NCBI GenBank assembly: GCA_046758005.1
Contig: JBHHZJ010000066.1
Coordinates: forward strand, 1-20,714
Reading direction: 5' to 3'
Origin: JBHHZJ01 sp046758005
GTDB taxonomy: Bacteria > Pseudomonadota > Alphaproteobacteria > Kiloniellales > J153
DNA: 20,714 nt
The position numbers were made by a program, and so were the translations under genes. Below the pieces are notes generated by a model. The model worked only from the letters and a program-made list of their open reading frames with translations. It ran no database searches and had not been told where the DNA came from. Below are positions 14,152 through 20,714 of this stretch, piece after piece; within the stretch, counting starts at the first letter, position 1; every line of letters begins with the position of its first letter.

Positions 14152-15332
14152 TCGGTTCCGGCGGCCTCACCGAAAAACTTGCGGTGTTCCTCGAGCGCGA
14201 ACCGGTCGGTCATTCCGGCGATGTAATCGGCGATCAGGCGCGCCCGCGCCGTCTCGTCCCTGCCTTCGGCCTCGCTCAGCCATTCCCGCGGCAGGTGCGC
14301 CGGCCGCGCGAGGTAAAGCCCGAACAGGTCGCGCACGATCCGGCGCGCCCGGTCGGTCATCCGGTTGACCCGTTCGTGCCGGTACATGCGCTCGAACAGG
14401 AACGCCTTGAGCGCGCGGTCGTTCTGGCGCATCGCCGCGGAAAACGCAACCACCGGCTGGCCGAGCGCGCGGATGTCGCCGGCGTTCTTGGGCGCGGCCT
14501 CGGCGAGGCGCCGCCGGGTTTCGTCCAAGAGGTCGTTGACCATGCGGTCGATCAGGCGGCGCACCGACTCGTGAATCAGCCGGCTCCGCTCGATCCCCGG
14601 ATAGCGCGCCGCGACCTCGCGGAACACCGGGCCGACCAGCGGCACCGGGTCGAGGTCGGACATGGCGAACAGGCCGGCGCGCAGCCCGTCGTCGATGTCG
14701 TGGTTGTTGTAGGCGATGTCGTCGCACAGCGCGGCGACCTGCGCCTCGGCGCCCGGATAGCCGTCCAGCTCCAGGTCGAAGTCGCGGCAGAACGCGGCGA
14801 TCGTCGGGGCGGGCGAGCCCGCGTCTGCGTTTCGCCCGGTCAGCGGTCCGTTGTGCTTGACCACGCCCTCCAGCGTCTCCCAGGTCAGGTTGAGGCCGTC
14901 GAACTCGGCGTAGCGGCGCTCGAGCAGGGTCAGGACGCGGAAGGTCTGCTCGTTGTGGTCGAACCCGCCGTAGGGTTTCATCGCCCGGTCGAGGGCGTCC
15001 TCGCCGGCGTGGCCGAACGGCGTGTGGCCGAGGTCGTGGGCGAGCGCGAGCGCCTCGGCCAGGTCCTCGTTGAGGCCGAGCGCCCGGCCGACGCTGCGCG
15101 CGATCTGGGCCACCTCGATCGAGTGGGTGAGCCGCGTGCGGTAGTGGTCGCCCTCGTGAAAGACGAAGACCTGGGTCTTGTATTTGAGGCGGCGGAAGGC
15201 GGTCGAGTGGACGATCCGGTCCCGGTCGCGCTGGAAACACGAGCGCGTCGGGCTCTCCGGCTCCGGTCGGACCCGCCCCCGGCTGTCCTCGGGCCGGCAG
15301 GCGTAGGGCGCGAGCGCGAGCGGCGCGATCAT
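14148..15332 (-). CDS. dgt: Deoxyguanosinetriphosphate triphosphohydrolase-like protein (HD domain)
   Basis: Dgt-family enzymes remove triphosphate from dNTPs and help set nucleotide pools. The 394-residue protein has the N-terminal RDRDRIVHSTAFRRL segment and RTRLTHSIEVAQ with metal ligand His70. The HD pair is in AHDLGHTPFGH (His99-Asp100), and a fourth ligand is in CDDIAYNNHDIDDG (Asp204/Asp205). It is shorter than E. coli Dgt (about 505 residues) and fits the type 2 group common in Alphaproteobacteria. The ATG at 15332 has no clear Shine-Dalgarno. It is the first gene of the dgt-argS-SPOR-nagZ-M50-scpAB run and is divergent from the Fe-S carrier gene, a common alphaproteobacterial arrangement. 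Confidence 0.94.
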   Translation of the reverse strand: MIAPLALAPYACRPEDSRGRVRPEPESPTRSCFQRDRDRIVHSTAFRRLKYKTQVFVFHEGDHYRTRLTHSIEVAQIARSVGRALGLNEDLAEALALAHDLGHTPFGHAGEDALDRAMKPYGGFDHNEQTFRVLTLLERRYAEFDGLNLTWETLEGVVKHNGPLTGRNADAGSPAPTIAAFCRDFDLELDGYPGAEAQVAALCDDIAYNNHDIDDGLRAGLFAMSDLDPVPLVGPVFREVAARYPGIERSRLIHESVRRLIDRMVNDLLDETRRRLAEAAPKNAGDIRALGQPVVAFSAAMRQNDRALKAFLFERMYRHERVNRMTDRARRIVRDLFGLYLARPAHLPREWLSEAEGRDETARARLIADYIAGMTDRFALEEHRKFFGEAAGTE

Positions 15333-15433
15333 GGCGGCGAGACTAGAGACCGATACGCCGCTTTACAACGCCGCGCCGCGCCGCAAGGCGGCCTGACCGC
15401 CAAGGTTAACGAGAGGTCACGCGCGCCCGCCGT

Positions 15434-15462
15434 TTGACATCGGCCGGCCAAGCCCCAAATCT
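15434..15462 (+). promoter_or_regulatory. Candidate promoter for the A-type Fe-S carrier gene
   Basis: The 183-bp divergent gap (15333-15515) contains a perfect -35 TTGACA at 15434-15439. After 17 bp it is followed by only a weak -10 candidate, AAATCT (15457-15462). The start would lie about 45-50 nt before the ATG at 15516. For dgt on the other strand the best pair I find is TTGTAA-17-TAGTCT, which is weak. Confidence 0.4.
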
Positions 15463-15515
15463 TAGGTGGGAGCGCCGGCCCAGGCCAGGGCCGGCCGCCA
15501 CGGGAGCGCGAACGC

Positions 15516-15872
15516 ATGAGCGAAACGACCGTCGGCACGGAGGAACGCACGATCACCCTGAGCGAGCGGGCGGCCCAGCGGGTCGCCTCGCTGCTCGAAC
15601 AGGAGAACCGGCCCGGGCTCATGCTGCGGGTCTCGGTCAGCGGCGGCGGCTGCTCGGGCTTCCAGTACGGATTCTCCTTCGACGACACGGTCAACCCGGA
15701 CGACCGCACCTTCGAGCACGGCGGCGTGGTCGCGGTGATCGACGAGATGTCGCTCGAACTGCTGGCCGGCTCGCAGATCGACTACGTCGAGGAGCTGGTC
15801 GGATCCTCCTTCCGGATCAACAACCCGAACGCCGCCTCGTCGTGCGGCTGCGGCGCCTCGTTTTCGCTCTGA
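15516..15872 (+). CDS. erpA: A-type iron-sulfur carrier protein (ErpA/IscA family)
   Basis: A-type carriers receive Fe-S clusters from the assembly scaffold and pass them to apo-enzymes. The 118-residue protein shows the HesB/IscA fold signature with three invariant cysteines: Cys46 in GGGCSGFQYGF and Cys110 and Cys112 in SSCGCGASF. The N-terminus (ITLSERAAQRVASLL, 13-27) matches the family. The ATG at 15516 is preceded by GGGAG at 15502-15506 at good spacing. The gene stands alone as to Fe-S assembly, with no isc or suf genes nearby, so ErpA is more likely than an operon-bound IscA or SufA. The exact paralogue name is an inference. The IlvD encoded further on is a possible client, being an Fe-S enzyme. 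Confidence 0.9.
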   Translation: MSETTVGTEERTITLSERAAQRVASLLEQENRPGLMLRVSVSGGGCSGFQYGFSFDDTVNPDDRTFEHGGVVAVIDEMSLELLAGSQIDYVEELVGSSFRINNPNAASSCGCGASFSL

Positions 15873-15901
15873 AATCCGGCGCCGAAACCTGCTAGAACGA
15901 G

Positions 15902-15919
15902 GGCCCGCGCGTGCGGGCC
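15902..15919 (+). terminator. Hairpin downstream of erpA, possible terminator
   Basis: A 7-bp perfect stem (ggcccgc 15902-15908, gcgggcc 15913-15919) with a 4-nt loop starts 30 bp after the erpA stop. It is followed by a C/T-rich stretch rather than a pure T run. It is plausible as a terminator in a very high G+C genome. Confidence 0.4.
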
Positions 15920-15920
15920 T

Positions 15921-16001
15921 CGCCCTTCCTCCCTCGACAGGCTCGGGATAAGGAAGCTCGGGGTGAGGCCCCCATGCCGAGCTTGTCGAAGCACGAGGGC
16001 G
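15921..16001. repeat. REP-like palindromic intergenic repeat
   Basis: The gap between erpA and xth holds an imperfect palindrome of about 81 bp. The outer ends cgccct (15921-15926) and agggcg (15996-16001) are complementary. The inner arms cctcgacaggctcgg (15932-15946) and ccgagcttgtcgaag (15977-15991) pair at 13 of 15 positions. Inside is a 13-bp near-direct repeat, gctcgggataagg (15941-15953) and gctcggggtgagg (15956-15968). The wording (tcgacaggctcggg..., ...gagcttgtcgaag) matches a hairpin family I recognise as scattered between genes in many Proteobacteria. Read on the minus strand it spells the PEPVEG-type peptide often seen in spurious ORF predictions. It ends 13 bp before the xth start. 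Confidence 0.75.
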
Positions 16002-16014
16002 GATCTCATCTGCG

Positions 16015-16788
16015 ATGGTCAAGATCGCCACCTGGAACGTCAACTCGATCAAGGCGCGCCTGGACAACGTGCTCGACTGGCTCGACGAGGCGCGCCCCGA
16101 CGTGGCCCTGCTCCAGGAGATCAAGACGGTCGAGGAGACCTTTCCGCTGTTGGAGATCAAGGCGCGCGGCTACGAGGCGGTCGTGGTCGGACAAAAGGCC
16201 TACAACGGCGTCGCGATCCTGTCGCGCGCGCCGATCGAGGACGCGGTCACGCGTCTGCCGGGCGACCCGCACGACGAACAGGCGCGCTACGCCGAGGGCA
16301 CTACGTTCAGCATTCGGGTCGCGTCGATCTACCTGCCCAACGGCAACCCGGTGGCCTCGGACAAGTATTCCTACAAGCTGCGGTGGATGGACCGGCTGCG
16401 CGCCCACGTCGTCGACCTGCTGGCCGGCGAGCGACCTACCGTCCTGGGCGGCGACTACAACGTGATCCCGGCGGCGGCGGACGTGTACGACCCCGACGGC
16501 TGGGCCGAGGACGCGCTGTTCAAGCCGGAGACGCGCCGGGCGTTCCGGGCGCTCCTCAACCTGGGGCTGACCGACGCCTTCCGCGCGCTCCATCCGGAGG
16601 GCCGGGGCTACACCTACTGGGACTATCAGGGCATGGCCTGGGCCAACGACCAGGGCCTGCGCATCGACCACCTGCTGCTCTCGCCGCAGGCGGCCGACCG
16701 CCTGCGCGCGTGCGAGATCGACCGGGCCCCGCGCGCCAAGGACAAGGCCTCGGACCACACCCCCATCTGGTGCGAGCTGGAGGACTGA
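16015..16788 (+). CDS. xth: Exodeoxyribonuclease III (AP endonuclease)
   Basis: ExoIII-family enzymes cut DNA at abasic sites and degrade 3' ends in base-excision repair. The 257-residue protein has the full EEP-fold active site: WNVNS (Asn8), LLQEIK (metal ligand Glu35), SIYLPNGN (Tyr106), GGDYNV (Asp147, Asn149), RIDHLL (Asp218) and SDHTPI (Asp247, His248). It is cytosolic and of normal length. The ATG at 16015 gives the canonical MVKIATWNVNS opening. A weak GGCGGA (15999-16004) lies upstream, at the very end of the palindromic repeat. A GFA-family gene follows after 2 bp, so the two are probably co-transcribed. Confidence 0.96.
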   Translation: MVKIATWNVNSIKARLDNVLDWLDEARPDVALLQEIKTVEETFPLLEIKARGYEAVVVGQKAYNGVAILSRAPIEDAVTRLPGDPHDEQARYAEGTTFSIRVASIYLPNGNPVASDKYSYKLRWMDRLRAHVVDLLAGERPTVLGGDYNVIPAAADVYDPDGWAEDALFKPETRRAFRALLNLGLTDAFRALHPEGRGYTYWDYQGMAWANDQGLRIDHLLLSPQAADRLRACEIDRAPRAKDKASDHTPIWCELED

Positions 16789-16790
16789 CG

Positions 16791-17228
16791 ATGACGCAAG
16801 AGCGACGCGCGGACGACGAGGCGCACGAGGGCGGCTGCCTGTGCGGCGCGGTGCGCTACCGGATCGACGGCCCGATCGACTCGGTCGTGCACTGCCACTG
16901 CTCGATGTGCCGGCGGGCCTCCGGCGCGCCGGTCGTCACTTGGCTGACGGTGGCGGCGGACCGCTTCGCGCTCACCAAGGGCGAGCCGGTCAGGTTCAAG
17001 TCGTCCGATCATGGGGAGCGAGGATTCTGTCCGACCTGCGGGGCGCAGATCACGTTCGTCACGCGCCACCGGCCCCAAGAGGTCGACGTGACGGTCGGCA
17101 GCCTCGACCATCCGGAGGCGCATCCGGCCGAGCGGCATATCTGGACCTCGAGCCGGCTGCCGTGGCTGCGCCTGGATGAAGAATTGCCGGCCTATGCGGG
17201 GTTCTCGCCCGGCGACGGCGGAGAATAG
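16791..17228 (+). CDS. GFA-family zinc protein (glutathione-dependent formaldehyde-activating enzyme-like, CENP-V fold)
   Basis: From the ATG at 16791 the protein has 145 residues and the full set of GFA zinc cysteines. These are Cys16 and Cys18 (GCLCGAVRY), Cys35, Cys37 and Cys40 (HCHCSMCRRAS), and Cys80 and Cys83 (FCPTCGAQI). The family is named after a Paracoccus protein linked to the formaldehyde-glutathione reaction, but most members have no proven activity, so function here is open. A strong GGAGG (16779-16783), inside the 3' end of xth, sets the start 2 bp after the xth stop and suggests coupled expression. Its last 37 bp overlap the convergent M81 gene. A much longer frame starting at 15963 is an overlap with xth in another frame, not an extension. 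Confidence 0.9.
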   Translation: MTQERRADDEAHEGGCLCGAVRYRIDGPIDSVVHCHCSMCRRASGAPVVTWLTVAADRFALTKGEPVRFKSSDHGERGFCPTCGAQITFVTRHRPQEVDVTVGSLDHPEAHPAERHIWTSSRLPWLRLDEELPAYAGFSPGDGGE

Positions 17229-18715
17229 GCGGGCCCCAGCGGCATCAGGCGCACGCCGGGGCGCAGGTTGCGGTAGGCGAGCTCGGAATAATCGAGGACG
17301 TTGGGTCCCGGCGCCTTGACCACCAGGATCTCCTCGGCGATGGGCGCGAAGTCGGCGCGGAAGTGGACCGAGCTCTTGAGCGCCAGAATTTTCTCCTCGG
17401 CGGGCTCGACACCCAGGTGGCGGAAGATCGCCCGGTCGGCCGCCTGCAGCTTGCGCGAGCCGACCACGATCCGCACCCCGCCAAGGCGCAGCAGCGCCAT
17501 CGGGCCGAGCTCGGCGCGCACGCCCCGGTAAAAGGGACCGGTCCCGGTGAACCGGCCGTCGCCGAGCCGTTCGACCCGGAACGTGGCCTCCAGCGCCCGG
17601 TGGCCGGGCAGGCCGGACTTGGCCCCCAGGGCCAGGTTCAGCCGCGCGCCCTCGCCCGCTTCGTGCGCCGCCGCCGCCGCTTGCGGGTCGCACAGGATGG
17701 CGAGCGCCGCGGCCTCGGCGCCCTGGACGACAAGCTCCTCGAGCAGGCCGACGGTGTCCCCGTTGCCGCCGCCGCCCGGGTTGTCCTGGGAGTCGGCCAG
17801 CACGATCGGACCCCGGGCCGTGCGGGCGCGGGCGATGGCGTGGGCCACCGCCGCCTCGGGCTCCCAGACCTCCGCCACGAAGGCGGACTCCTTGGCCAGG
17901 ATCTCGTGGTACAGCGCGTCCGCCGCGGCCTCGGCCGCCGCCTGGCCGGCGCCGTAGGTCACGACCGACGGCCCGCAGTGCCGGATGTCGGCCGGGCCGA
18001 ATCCGGCGGCGAAGGACGCGCTCGCGACCGCGCCGTCCTCGAGTTCGCCGAGGCGCGCGTAGAGGCCCTTGGCCGGCTCGACCATGGTGCACCCGGCCTG
18101 GATCGGAATCAGGAACGGCACCTGCCGGAACGCCTTGAAGCGCCCGCCCGCGCCATCGAGCAACGCGTCCAGTTGCCGTGCCGCGCGCGCGCCGGTCTCC
18201 GCCATGTCCACGTGCGGGTAGGTCCGGTAGGCGACCAGCAGGTCGGCGCGCGCGACCATGTCCGGCGTCACGTTGGCGTGCAGGTCCAGGCTGGCCACGA
18301 CCGGCACCTCCGGGCCGACGACCTCGCGCGCGCGGCGCAGGATCTCGCCCTCGCCGTCCTCCAGGTGCTCGCTCACCATGGCGCCGTGCAGGTCGAGGTA
18401 GACCGCGTCCACGCCGGAGCGCGCCGCGAGGTCGTCCACGATCCGGCCCGTGATGCGCTCGAAGGCGTCCTCGGTGACGTGCGCCGAGGGCGTGGCCTGG
18501 GCCCAGGACAGCGGCAGCAGGTCATGCCCCAAGTCCTTGGCCGCCGCGATGAATCCGGCGATCGGCAGGTTCATCCCCGCCATCGCGGCGAAGATCTCCT
18601 CGCCGCGGGTCAGGCCCGGCCAGCCCCCGGGCCGCGCGAAGTCCTCGAAGGTCGCCTTGGACGGCGCGAAGGTGTTGGTCTCGTGCTGGAAGCCGCCGAT
18701 CGCGATGCGGGCCAT
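17192..18715 (-). CDS. M81 family metallopeptidase-like protein (MlrC/DUF1485 family)
   Basis: The 507-residue protein begins with the family hallmark GGFQHETNTF (7-16). It has further candidate metal or active-site segments: YLDLHGAM (106-113), SLDLHANVTPDM (142-153), YPHVDMAETG (166-175) and ADSQDNPGGGGNGDT (307-321). The last segment opens the C-terminal MlrC domain. The family is named for the microcystin-degradation gene mlrC, but most members sit in organisms that never meet microcystin and their substrates are unknown. A small peptide or amide is the safest guess. No signal peptide is seen. It lies 19 bp after ilvD on the same strand, so they are probably one transcript. The ATG at 18715 lacks a strong Shine-Dalgarno. 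Confidence 0.9.
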   Translation of the reverse strand: MARIAIGGFQHETNTFAPSKATFEDFARPGGWPGLTRGEEIFAAMAGMNLPIAGFIAAAKDLGHDLLPLSWAQATPSAHVTEDAFERITGRIVDDLAARSGVDAVYLDLHGAMVSEHLEDGEGEILRRAREVVGPEVPVVASLDLHANVTPDMVARADLLVAYRTYPHVDMAETGARAARQLDALLDGAGGRFKAFRQVPFLIPIQAGCTMVEPAKGLYARLGELEDGAVASASFAAGFGPADIRHCGPSVVTYGAGQAAAEAAADALYHEILAKESAFVAEVWEPEAAVAHAIARARTARGPIVLADSQDNPGGGGNGDTVGLLEELVVQGAEAAALAILCDPQAAAAAHEAGEGARLNLALGAKSGLPGHRALEATFRVERLGDGRFTGTGPFYRGVRAELGPMALLRLGGVRIVVGSRKLQAADRAIFRHLGVEPAEEKILALKSSVHFRADFAPIAEEILVVKAPGPNVLDYSELAYRNLRPGVRLMPLGPAYSPPSPGENPA

Positions 18716-18734
18716 GGCACCGGTCTCGGCCGCC

Positions 18735-20498
18735 TCAGATGTCGGCGTAGACGTGGGTTTCGGCCTTGGCGCCGGGATGAGTCACCGCGCCCAGGTAGGC
18801 CGGGCCCACGGTCTGCGCGTAGCGCCACAGGGCGCCGGACTGGAAGTCGTGCGCGCGCGGCCGCCAGGCCTTGCGCCGCGCCTCCAGTTCCGCCTCCGAC
18901 ACCTCGACCTCGATGGTGCCCGCCTCGGCGTCGATCGCGATCACGTCGCCGTCGCGGAGCAAGCCGATCGGGCCGCCGACCGCCGCCTCCGGCCCGACGT
19001 GGCCGATGCAAAAGCCGCGCGTCGCCCCCGAGAAGCGCCCGTCGGTGATGAGCGCGACCTTGTCGCCCATGCCCTGGCCGTAGAGCGCCGCGGTGGTGGC
19101 CAGCATCTCGCGCATGCCGGGCCCGCCCTTCGGCCCCTCGTAGCGGATGACCAGGACCTCGCCCTCCTCGTAGGCGCGCCGCTCGACCGCCTTGAACGCA
19201 TCCTCCTCGCAGTCGAAGACCCGCGCCGGCCCGCGGAAGCGCAGGTTCCGCATGCCGGCCACCTTCACGATCGCGCCCTCGGGCGCCAGGTTGCCGCGCA
19301 GGCCCACGACGCCGCCCGTGGGCGAGAGCGGGTCCGAGGTCGGCCGGACCACGTCCTGGTCGGCCGGGAACGCCACCTCCGCCAGGTTCTCGGCGATCGT
19401 CCCGCCGGTCACGGTGATGCAGTCGGAGTGCAGGTAGCCGCCGTCGAGCAGCGCCTTCATGATGATCCCGACCCCGCCGACCTCGTAGAGGTCCTTGGCG
19501 ACGTAGCGCCCGCCCGGCTTGAGGTCGGCGATGTAGGGGGTCTCGCGGAAGATCCTGGTGACATCGTCCAGATCGAACTCGATACCCGCTTCGTGCGCGA
19601 TGGCCGGCAGGTGCAGCCCGGCGTTGGTCGAGCCGCCCGAGGCCGCGACCACGCGCGCCGCGTTCTCCAGCGCCTTGCGCGTGACGATGTCGCGCGGCCG
19701 GACGCGCCGGGCGAGACAGGCCAGCACCGCCTCGCCCGAGGCCTCGGCGAAGACATCGCGCGACTCGTAGGGCGCCGGCGCGCCGGCGGAGCCGGGCAGC
19801 GCCAAGCCGATCGCCTCCGACACGCAGGCCATGGTGTTGGCCGTGAACTGGCCGCCGCACGACCCGGCCGACGGGCAGGCCGCGCACTCGATCGCGTGCA
19901 GCTCCTCGTCCGACATATTGCCGGCCGAGTGCGCGCCGACCGCCTCGAACACGTCCTGCACCGTGATGTCCCGGCCCTTGAACCGGCCGGGCAGGATCGA
20001 GCCGCCGTAGAGGAACACCGAGGGCACGTTGAGCCGCACCATGGCCATCATCATGCCCGGCAGCGACTTGTCGCAGCCGGCCAGCCCGACGAGCGCGTCG
20101 TAGCAGTGTCCGCGCATGGTCAGCTCGATCGAATCCGCGATCAGGTCACGGCTGACCAGCGAGGACTTCATGCCGGCGTGGCCCATGGCGATGCCGTCGG
20201 TCACCGTGATGGTGGTGAACTCGCGCGGCGTGCCGCCGGCCGCCTTCACCCCCTGCTTGACCACCTGCGCCTGGCGCGCGAGCGCGATGTTGCACGGCGC
20301 GGCCTCGTTCCAGCAGGTCGCCACGCCGACGAAGGGCTGGGCGATCTCCGCCTCGGTCAGGCCCATGGCGTAGTAGTACGAGCGGTGCGGCGCCGAGGCC
20401 GGACCCACCGAGACGTGCCGGCTGGGCAGCCTCGACTTGTCGAAATCCGGGTTTTCCTTGGTGTCGAGCGGCATGCGCGTGCGTCCCTGGAGTTTCAT
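18735..20498 (-). CDS. ilvD: Dihydroxy-acid dehydratase
   Basis: IlvD dehydrates 2,3-dihydroxy-isovalerate and 2,3-dihydroxy-3-methylvalerate to the keto acids of valine and isoleucine. It uses a Fe-S cluster and Mg2+. The 587-residue protein has the three cluster cysteines, Cys62 (ATCWNE), Cys142 (AGCDKSLPG) and Cys214 (SAGSCGGQFTANTM). The Asp143-Lys144 pair carries the usually carbamylated lysine, and TDGIAMGH is at 100-107. The DKSRLPSRHVSVGPA-type N-terminus and the TCWNEAAPCN segment fit true DHAD better than the related sugar-acid dehydratases. The ATG at 20498 follows GGAAAGA at close spacing; a second ATG at 20474 is possible. No other branched-chain gene is nearby. The downstream partner is the M81 gene. 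Confidence 0.93.
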   Translation of the reverse strand: MKLQGRTRMPLDTKENPDFDKSRLPSRHVSVGPASAPHRSYYYAMGLTEAEIAQPFVGVATCWNEAAPCNIALARQAQVVKQGVKAAGGTPREFTTITVTDGIAMGHAGMKSSLVSRDLIADSIELTMRGHCYDALVGLAGCDKSLPGMMMAMVRLNVPSVFLYGGSILPGRFKGRDITVQDVFEAVGAHSAGNMSDEELHAIECAACPSAGSCGGQFTANTMACVSEAIGLALPGSAGAPAPYESRDVFAEASGEAVLACLARRVRPRDIVTRKALENAARVVAASGGSTNAGLHLPAIAHEAGIEFDLDDVTRIFRETPYIADLKPGGRYVAKDLYEVGGVGIIMKALLDGGYLHSDCITVTGGTIAENLAEVAFPADQDVVRPTSDPLSPTGGVVGLRGNLAPEGAIVKVAGMRNLRFRGPARVFDCEEDAFKAVERRAYEEGEVLVIRYEGPKGGPGMREMLATTAALYGQGMGDKVALITDGRFSGATRGFCIGHVGPEAAVGGPIGLLRDGDVIAIDAEAGTIEVEVSEAELEARRKAWRPRAHDFQSGALWRYAQTVGPAYLGAVTHPGAKAETHVYADI

Positions 20499-20579
20499 GG
20501 TCTTTCCGGTTTAGCGCGGAGGATACCGGCCGGGCCGGCCGCCGACCACCGGTTTTTCCGCGCGGCGACCGGCATTGCG

Positions 20580-20622
20580 GCGGCCGTCCATCGCGCGCTC
20601 GCCACGCTACACTGACGGCCGC
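20580..20622 (-). repeat. 9-bp inverted repeat between the edge gene and ilvD
   Basis: gcggccgtc (20580-20588) and gacggccgc (20614-20622) are perfect complements separated by 25 nt, starting 5 nt after the stop of the partial gene at the edge. It could fold in the transcript as a terminator-like stem, but no U-tract follows. The rest of 20499-20627 holds no gene and only weak promoter-like sequence, such as TATCCT just upstream of ilvD on the minus strand. Confidence 0.3.
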
Positions 20623-20627
20623 GCCGG

Positions 20628-20714
20628 CTACAGCAGGTGCGCCCGGACCGCCTTCGCGACGCGGGCCCTGTCCCGCTTGCCCAGCGCGCCGATCTTCCTG
20701 AGCACCAGCGCGCC
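20628..20714 (-). CDS. C-terminal end of an unidentified gene cut by the window edge
   Basis: The minus strand reads 28 codons into the stop at 20628-20630 with G/C at nearly all third positions, as in the real genes here. The peptide is rich in Arg, Lys, Ala and Leu (…LRKIGALGKRDRARVAKAVRAHLL) and looks like a closing amphipathic helix. Such endings occur in PemK/MazF-type toxins among others, but 28 residues are too few to name it. It is co-directional with ilvD, 129 bp upstream of it. Confidence 0.45.
   Translation of the reverse strand, partial: GALVLRKIGALGKRDRARVAKAVRAHLL

Noticed and set aside
18735..20498. Reading the IlvD/Edd gene as a sugar-acid dehydratase
   Set aside because: The N-terminal and Cys62 segments match dihydroxy-acid dehydratase rather than arabinonate- or xylonate-type enzymes.
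18450..20615. 721-codon open frame on the plus strand opposite ilvD
   Set aside because: It is antisense to a complete IlvD with all active-site residues. Composition is low-complexity Arg/Ala/Gly/His and no family is recognisable.

Overview
The window is about 70% G+C, with strong G/C bias at third codon positions, GTG as an alternative start, and gene sets and order typical of Alphaproteobacteria. The clearest signs are tatABC followed by serS-surE-pcm-nlpD, scpA-scpB downstream of an M50 peptidase, nagZ, a SPOR protein and argS, and a dgt gene divergent from an A-type Fe-S carrier gene that precedes xth. I read it as a Rhodospirillales-like chromosome segment. This placement is inference, since there is no rRNA or marker alignment. 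I see no tRNA, rRNA, CRISPR array, transposase or phage gene. Most of the window is housekeeping genome, and I do not see a convincing undescribed defence or metabolic system.

Layout. (1) 147-1025 (+): a DUF815 AAA+ ATPase, convergent with the next block. (2) 1035-6841 (-): tatA-tatB-tatC, then a possible internal promoter, then serS-surE-pcm-nlpD. These cover Tat protein export, seryl-tRNA charging, nucleotide and protein repair, and a LysM/LytM envelope lipoprotein. (3) 6996-8057 (-): an orphan iron-type ABC ATPase. A perfect 19-bp palindrome lies upstream of it. (4) 8158-15332 (-): dgt-argS-SPOR-nagZ-M50-scpA-scpB, a tightly packed run with 4-bp stop/start overlaps at most junctions. It joins dNTP control, arginyl-tRNA synthesis, a septal-type SPOR protein, peptidoglycan recycling and the condensin partners ScpA/ScpB. 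(5) 15516-17228 (+): erpA/iscA-like, a REP-like palindromic repeat, xth, and a GFA-family zinc protein. (6) 17192-20498 (-): ilvD followed by an M81/MlrC-family gene whose 3' end overlaps the GFA gene by 37 bp. (7) 20628-20714 (-): the last 28 codons of an unidentified gene cut by the window edge.

The observations most worth following are: an in-frame, roughly 50-residue insertion in SerS encoded by DNA near 49% G+C inside a roughly 70% G+C gene; the REP-like element between erpA and xth; the palindrome upstream of the orphan ABC ATPase; and a degenerate zinc site in the NlpD-type LytM domain. Gaps between genes are all under 200 bp; the larger ones are described in the features.
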